From assembly GCA_037577475.1 (NCBI GenBank), contig CM075202.1, positions 4,941,501 through 5,005,500 on the forward strand: a stretch of DNA of 64,000 nt, given 5' to 3'. Made by a program: the position numbers and the translations under genes. Source of the DNA: Chaunax sp. Z400. Its lineage: Eukaryota > Chordata > Actinopteri > Lophiiformes > Chaunacidae. The first letter of the stretch is position 1. The number at the start of each line of letters is the position of its first letter. A model generated the notes under the pieces. The model was not told the origin of the DNA, did no database searches, and worked only from the letters and a program-made list of their open reading frames with translations. Below, one piece after another: positions 59,125 through 64,000 of this stretch.

Positions 59125-62083
59125 TGGAAAAACTGTGACTACTTTATGGTTTATTTGAAAATGCCTCATCAGCCTGTCCATCTCCTCTGCAGGCAGACTT
59201 CAGTGTCTGCTGAGATGTCAGAATCAATGAATAAAAAAAGGGTCAAATAAGTCCTTACTTGATGCAATCTGAGCTTTGCTCCTCATCTTGTTTTCCTGCA
59301 GGACAGAAATAGCATCATAGTCATAATTCAGACAGTTTACTAAGCTGTCTAAACTAACCTAAAGGTGGTTTAGGACTGAAGGTTTAAGCTCACCTGTGCA
59401 AAAGCTGGACCAGCTGTCCTGCCGCTGTAAAATGTGATCCATTCTTCTCTGTTTTTGTGGTTCTTCTTTCTGGAAAGGTTTGGAGAAATTCATTCGTACA
59501 ATCCTAGTCGTTTAAGGAACATTTGAATATAAATCCAACAAGCGTTATACCTTGCACAGCGGCAATGTTGTGCTTGTGTTTTTTGAGGTTTCACCGGAGG
59601 GTTCAGTTGGGAGAACAAGACGAGAGAGACTCCTAAAAGACATTTTTAGCATGTGTTACAGTATAATAATGCATCTAGCAATGGGGGTGAGTGTATTGTT
59701 TTTATTAATGTGGACTCACCAAGATCTTTCAGACAGCATCACAATCCTCCTTGGATCTCTCTGCCTCTCTTTCTTCTTCTCCAGGGCAGCCAGACTGCAA
59801 AGGTATCCCTCCGCCACTCCTTTCCCTGTCAGCTGCATGCTCTCTGATCCATTTGCCTTCTCAGGGTCATGATTTACAACTTTAGCATCCGCCTCTTGGT
59901 TTGTCTCATTCTCCTTTTGCTTTTCAACATTTTTTGCTTCGGTCTCGTTTTCGAGTTCCTGAGGTTTTTCCTCCTCAACATTCTGTATTTCCTCCTCAGA
60001 GTCTTGTCTCTCCGTCTCTTGATCACAGTCTGTTACATATTTCCACCGGCGTACGTTCCTCTGAGCATCCAGCTCAGCCTGCTGCTGCTGCTGCTGCTGC
60101 TGCAGGGTGAATTCATTTAGTTTTCTACAGATGTCTTTATGCTCGGCTCTCAGACTCTCCAGCTCTCTGTCCTTCTCCTGCTGTCTGCTGAGGGCCTCGG
60201 CCAACTGCTCCTCCACGGCCCTGTGGCTCTCCTGGAGCAAACCTAAAGCCTCTTCCGCCTCGACCCGCAGCCGGTCGGCCACAGACACCGCGACCTGCAG
60301 GTCACACTGGAACTGTTGCCACTCCAGCCTCTCTTTCTGTCGTGGATGACAAAAGAAAGAGGACCGAATGAAAAACAGAGCATTCTGCTCTTATTATGGC
60401 TCATCATCTTGTCTCCTGGATATTACTAGCATAAATTCATTACTCTAAGGTACTCAGTCATTGATGCGACTATTTCAGCACATCCTGGGCTACTTATATA
60501 CGTATGCTGCAGTGAGGTAACATGACATAATAGTTAAATGACTAAAATGGCAAAGAAATGGTTATTTAAATCATATCTTTTCAAGATTTTATCCATTTTC
60601 AAACACAAAAAGACAACTAAAAGTGGCCTTTGTGTGCAGATTTGTCAGGCCAAGTCTCTATTGGACAGCAAATACATACAGACATACAGTTCTAACTCAC
60701 CCTGAGCATTTCCCTCAGTGTGTCCACCTCCTCGACCAGCTCATCTTTCTGTGTTATCAAGCGCCTGAGCAGCTCTGATGAGTTAACAAACAAACAAACA
60801 AACAAAAAAAGCACAAAAGGTTGAAATAAAATGGATTCCAAAGTAACCAGGAGAGGTAATTCATTGATTAGTTACTCAAGCACAATTTCATAAAAAATGT
60901 TTAATAGAACAAAAACAGGATAAGACCCATAACATTAATGGCAGCTCAGTGTCATTTAGCCATCCCAGTGACCAACATACTATAAACCAGGGCCCTGTCA
61001 CTGGTATACATTAGATGAATGTGGTCATTATGAGTATTATTAGTTATACATGTCTCCTGTGAGAACAATCTTGACTTCATAGTGAAGGAAAATGAAGCAA
61101 AAAATGTATTTGCCAGTTAAATCATAAAAAGACTTAAATATAAATAATAGATGGATATTTTTCCTCTTATCCTGCTATTTTTGGATTGTTTTGGTGCATG
61201 TTGCTTAGTGGAGTAGAGGATGTCTCTAAAACAGAACAGAACAGCCTCTTGTCCATGTGCAGATGCACGTTTCTGTCTGCACGTTGATACAGTGCAGTTT
61301 AGTGCAGAAAGAAAATAGTTCCTACTAACAGTAAGGTCTGTGGAGGATGATTTCTGGAAATGAACATCGCTGTTGAGGGTTTTAAATGTATTTATTTGGT
61401 GCTCTGAGCTCCAGAAAGGACCATCTAGTTCCATTTTATTTGAGAGAAAGCAGACATTTCTACAAATATCTCCAAAACTCTGCAGCTAACTCACTCAAAA
61501 ACAATCTAGATGGATCAACTACTGATATGAGGAAAAATATTTCTGATATGGGGGTGAACTGTCCCTAAACAGAGGCAAAGAAGTTTGGATTTCTTCCGAT
61601 GTGTAGCAGTGGTCAACAAAACAATGCAGATACAGGACCTACCTACTGCTCCTGTGGTGACATCAGTGTTGGGGGTCAGACCTAGTGAAGCCCCATAATG
61701 CTCCATCAGACTGAGTAAAACCAGACTCATCTCCTCTCCTGCTCTCTCCTCTGCAGCCTGCGGTTCCAGTCCACTATCCCGCTCCTGCCAGCTCTGCTCT
61801 GAGGGCGATCCTCTGGACGGAGGGCTGCCCGCTGCCTCGCTGAGCCTCGCTCCTGCATCGCTCACATTCGCCCCTGAGCAGGTGATTCTGTCTACGCTTA
61901 TCACAGCCCATTCCGAGGGAGCACACAGTTTCTGCGTCCAGTCTGTGATTGGAGAGGTGGAGGAAGGGGTGGCGCTGCCGGCGGGTGATGCCGTCTGTGG
62001 CTTATTGGAGGAAGATGCAGAGGATAAGGCCATGGCAGACAGCTCTGCCTCTGAGGGAGTGGTAGGAGCCGTGTGGAAGAAAT
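58152..62083 (-). CDS. Cytospin/SPECC1-type coiled-coil and CH-domain protein (3' part)
   Basis: Ten minus-strand exons can be followed: 61643-62083 (ends approximate), 60701-60774, 59720-60336, 59551-59632, 59394-59469, 59259-59295, 58860-58956, 58648-58764, 58357-58416 and 58152-58241. A Ser/Pro-rich region comes first (VISVDRITCSG within it), then a coiled coil (LITQKDELVEEVDTLREMLR and onward through ADRLRVEAEEALGLLQE), then a Gln tract and a Glu/Lys/Asn-rich linker. A calponin-homology domain ends the protein: GSRRNSLLRWCQSRTQGYK, NIEITNFSRSWEDGLAFCAV, GPDWQKVLGYVESIFRHFEM. Coiled coil followed by a C-terminal CH domain is the cytospin layout; those proteins link actin and microtubules. 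The CH domain is more diverged than I remember for cytospin-A or -B, so I leave out a symbol. The 5' end is not in view. Confidence 0.8.
59089..59124. repeat. (TA)n(CA)n compound microsatellite
   Basis: About 12 TA units run directly into about 6 CA units, in an intron of the cytospin-like gene. Confidence 0.95.
60080..60104 (-). repeat. Coding CAG repeat (polyglutamine)
   Basis: Eight pure CTG units on the plus strand are CAG codons on the minus strand, giving a Gln tract between NEFTLQ and AELDAQ in the coiled-coil exon of the cytospin-like gene. The purity suggests a length that varies between individuals. Confidence 0.9.
60786..60806. repeat. AAAC tetranucleotide repeat
   Basis: About five ACAA units lie just upstream of the 60701-60774 exon (minus strand), close to its acceptor. 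Confidence 0.9.
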
Positions 62084-62099
62084 CTAAAGGAGAAACTAA

Positions 62100-63511
62100 A
62101 AGAGGGGAACAAATACATGAGGAGCTAATCAGAGAACAGCAGCGAGGTGAAAGAGAAAACCGTCCTGTTCTTGAAAAGTGTGCTGAATGCAAAGCTCCCT
62201 CTTCTATTCCTTAATGCAGATGTAAGCACTAAGTGACTGCTCCCTTATTTACTGTCCTGGGATGACTGATGCAGCTAAAATCCTCTGCTGCCAATGTCTT
62301 GACGGGCAAATACTCACACTCTGTACCCCCATGTGGCACGATCCAGATTTTAACTTAACCTACTAAATGATGCTCAATCATTTCCCCCAAGTTGCTTTAT
62401 TGATATTTAGTCGTATGGTTCGGTTTCTGCATCACGGAACTGGTCTATAATGCCACATGCCACTGAATAGTAATGCTAGAGCTATGTGAGCTATGTTAGC
62501 TGTACATTCACACAGACTTCAAAAGGCTACAGGGATCTATCTCCACCTGCTCCAACTCAAATCTTTTCACGCTCCTTCATCCTCCTTGCTCTTGTGCTGT
62601 GGTGCAGGATTCTGCAGACTCATCATTTCTCTGGCGTCAGCATGATGTAGTCCACTCAGCTATGGCAGGGGAGCTATTCTCATCCTCTAACCTGAGACCG
62701 ATTTCTGCATATACCGACAGCCGAGAGAGGGGAACAAGGAGCTGCATTTTAAACAGATGTGACTGAGAATTAAACTGAGCAAGCAGCAGATTTGATATAT
62801 TTAGGTGTGTGAGGCTGCATGGAGCAATTTCACACAATAAGTGAGCCAAAATGACAGCGGGCTTTAAACTAAAAGATACTGGAGAAGATCTGATGTTGCT
62901 GAATCAAAAGTTTAACAAAGGAAATTCTGACATAGAGTCTGAATTTCACTGCAAACTGCTGTGATGCTCAGCTCTACAGCAGTTCCACTCTGTGATTTAA
63001 ATTTATACACATATACACAACTCTCACAAAAGATATTGTTGTTGGACCTTGTTGAATGACATATTTTGGCTGTCTTAAATATCAGTATACTTTGTCTAAA
63101 TAAAATGATATAATGCAATTCTGCAGTTCCACCTGCAAATAAGATTTACACAATAGTCTTCTGAGGCTCTTATTTTCCGTGATTATCCTGTATGCATGCA
63201 TGTATTCTGCATTTTTGTTCTTTTGTAATGCAGGAGGAAGGGTAACTATCACAGAGCTGATGCTTTCCTCTAAGTAAAACCTTCTGTCACTCTTCTGTTT
63301 CACAGAGGAATAAAAATGTCAAAATACAGTTTTAGGTTCTCAGTGCAAACCAGCTTATGTTCACTTGAGATTTTAGGAAACGATGGGACATACTGACATA
63401 AAAACAGGTGTCACTTTCTGTCTTGGTACCATTAAGACAATCAAATATTTTTTACTGTATGATGATCAGAAGACAGGTGTCAATTCAAGCACTTGTCGTT
63501 TGCTCTTGTAC
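62100..63511. other. Probable intron of the cytospin-like gene
   Basis: No exon is supportable here. A minus-strand frame at 62637-62849 lacks paired splice sites and family resemblance. The remaining window to 64000, beyond the candidate exon, also shows nothing that I can call. Confidence 0.4.
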
Positions 63512-63617
63512 CTGTGGTGTCATGACTGTCTTTGCCGTTATGGTTACCCATGATCCAGCTGGAGACAGGCTACCCCCAGAGTCCTTCACTGTGTCCTCTG
63601 TTTTGTGAGGCCCAATG
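63512..63617 (-). CDS. Candidate upstream exon of the cytospin-like gene
   Basis: On the minus strand this stretch lies between an acceptor (CTAGACAG) and a donor (CAG then GTACAAG), and is open: IGPHKTEDTVKDSGGSLSPA and on to VMTPQ. Its Ser/Gly/Thr-rich composition fits the low-complexity N-terminal half of cytospins. Its phase does not connect directly to the exon at 61643-62083, so another exon or a different boundary would be needed. I recognise no motif in it. Confidence 0.35.
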
Positions 63618-64000
63618 CTGTCTAGACAGGAGGGAATAAACATAAATCTTTGGTGAATAAGACTCATTGCTGAACTCTCAAAAGAACAGCATGTCAAGAA
63701 AAGAGCCTCTGGAAATGTTGAGAGCACAATCTTCTAAGTTTTGAAGTGTGAGCCAGGGGCGTCGCTAGACCCATTTCTACCGGGGCGTGTGCCTCAGTAT
63801 TGATCTGCTAATCCACAATGGCAGAACAATGCAGCTTTACCCAGAACACTTTTGAGGTGCAAATGTCGAAATGCAGGTCTGAAAGCCACAGCATGCACAT
63901 CCATACACTTTTGAGTTGCCAGCCGTAACTGAACTCAGCAATCCACGATTCAGCGCGAAACAAGAATCAGGATTGAGATATGATAACCTGATGTGATTAA

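Noticed and set aside
61882..62214. Plus-strand frame of 110 codons opposite the cytospin-like exon
   Set aside because: It is the antisense shadow of exon 61643-62083; it lacks its own splice or promoter features.
1..64000. CRISPR arrays, tRNA or rRNA genes, bacterial or phage modules
   Set aside because: No regularly spaced direct repeats, cloverleaf structures or rRNA-like segments were noticed; all supported genes are spliced vertebrate genes. Direct repeats present are microsatellites or dispersed elements.

Overview
The window is nuclear DNA of a bony fish. It has compact vertebrate genes with GT-AG introns, AT-rich introns, and many dispersed repeats of kinds I recognise from ray-finned (probably percomorph) fish genomes. 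There are no bacterial, phage or CRISPR features.

Layout. Positions 1-2.9 kb hold the last four exons of akirin2 (+); its first exon lies outside the window. rars2, the mitochondrial arginyl-tRNA synthetase (+), is complete at 3.6-10.9 kb (20 exons, 579 aa). slc35a1, the CMP-sialic acid transporter (-), is complete at 12.0-15.8 kb (8 exons, 338 aa) and lies tail-to-tail with rars2. ypel5 (-) is at 18.0-18.6 kb (two coding exons, 120 aa). An intronless coiled-coil reading frame (-) at 23.6-24.8 kb has an internal tandem repeat, one in-frame stop and a basic C-terminus. plb1, a membrane-anchored phospholipase B (+), fills 25.6-41.5 kb. ppp1cb, protein phosphatase 1 catalytic subunit beta (+), is at 42.5-46.8 kb with a long 3' UTR. 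bpnt1 (-) is complete at 49.1-52.7 kb (8 exons, 309 aa). saysd1 (-) at 54.2-55.0 kb and the protein C10 gene grcc10 (+) at 56.1-57.1 kb are divergently arranged. A cytospin/SPECC1-type coiled-coil plus CH-domain gene (-) runs from 58.2 kb towards the right edge, with its 5' part outside or not identified.

Function. These are housekeeping or metabolic genes without an operon-like common task. Two blocks match human gene neighbourhoods: akirin2-rars2-slc35a1 (human 6q15, but without ORC3 between akirin2 and rars2) and ypel5-plb1-ppp1cb (human 2p23).

Most notable points. The plb1 protein has three repeats instead of the four known in mammals: the first has lost all catalytic blocks, the second is intact and the third has an altered GDSL block. 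The coiled-coil ORF resembles no family I can name. Several related repeat copies can be aligned inside the window, including a 0.73-kb element with terminal inverted repeats flanked by TA, a nested insertion, and a hairpin-bearing element in a saysd1 intron. I found no convincing new multi-gene system.
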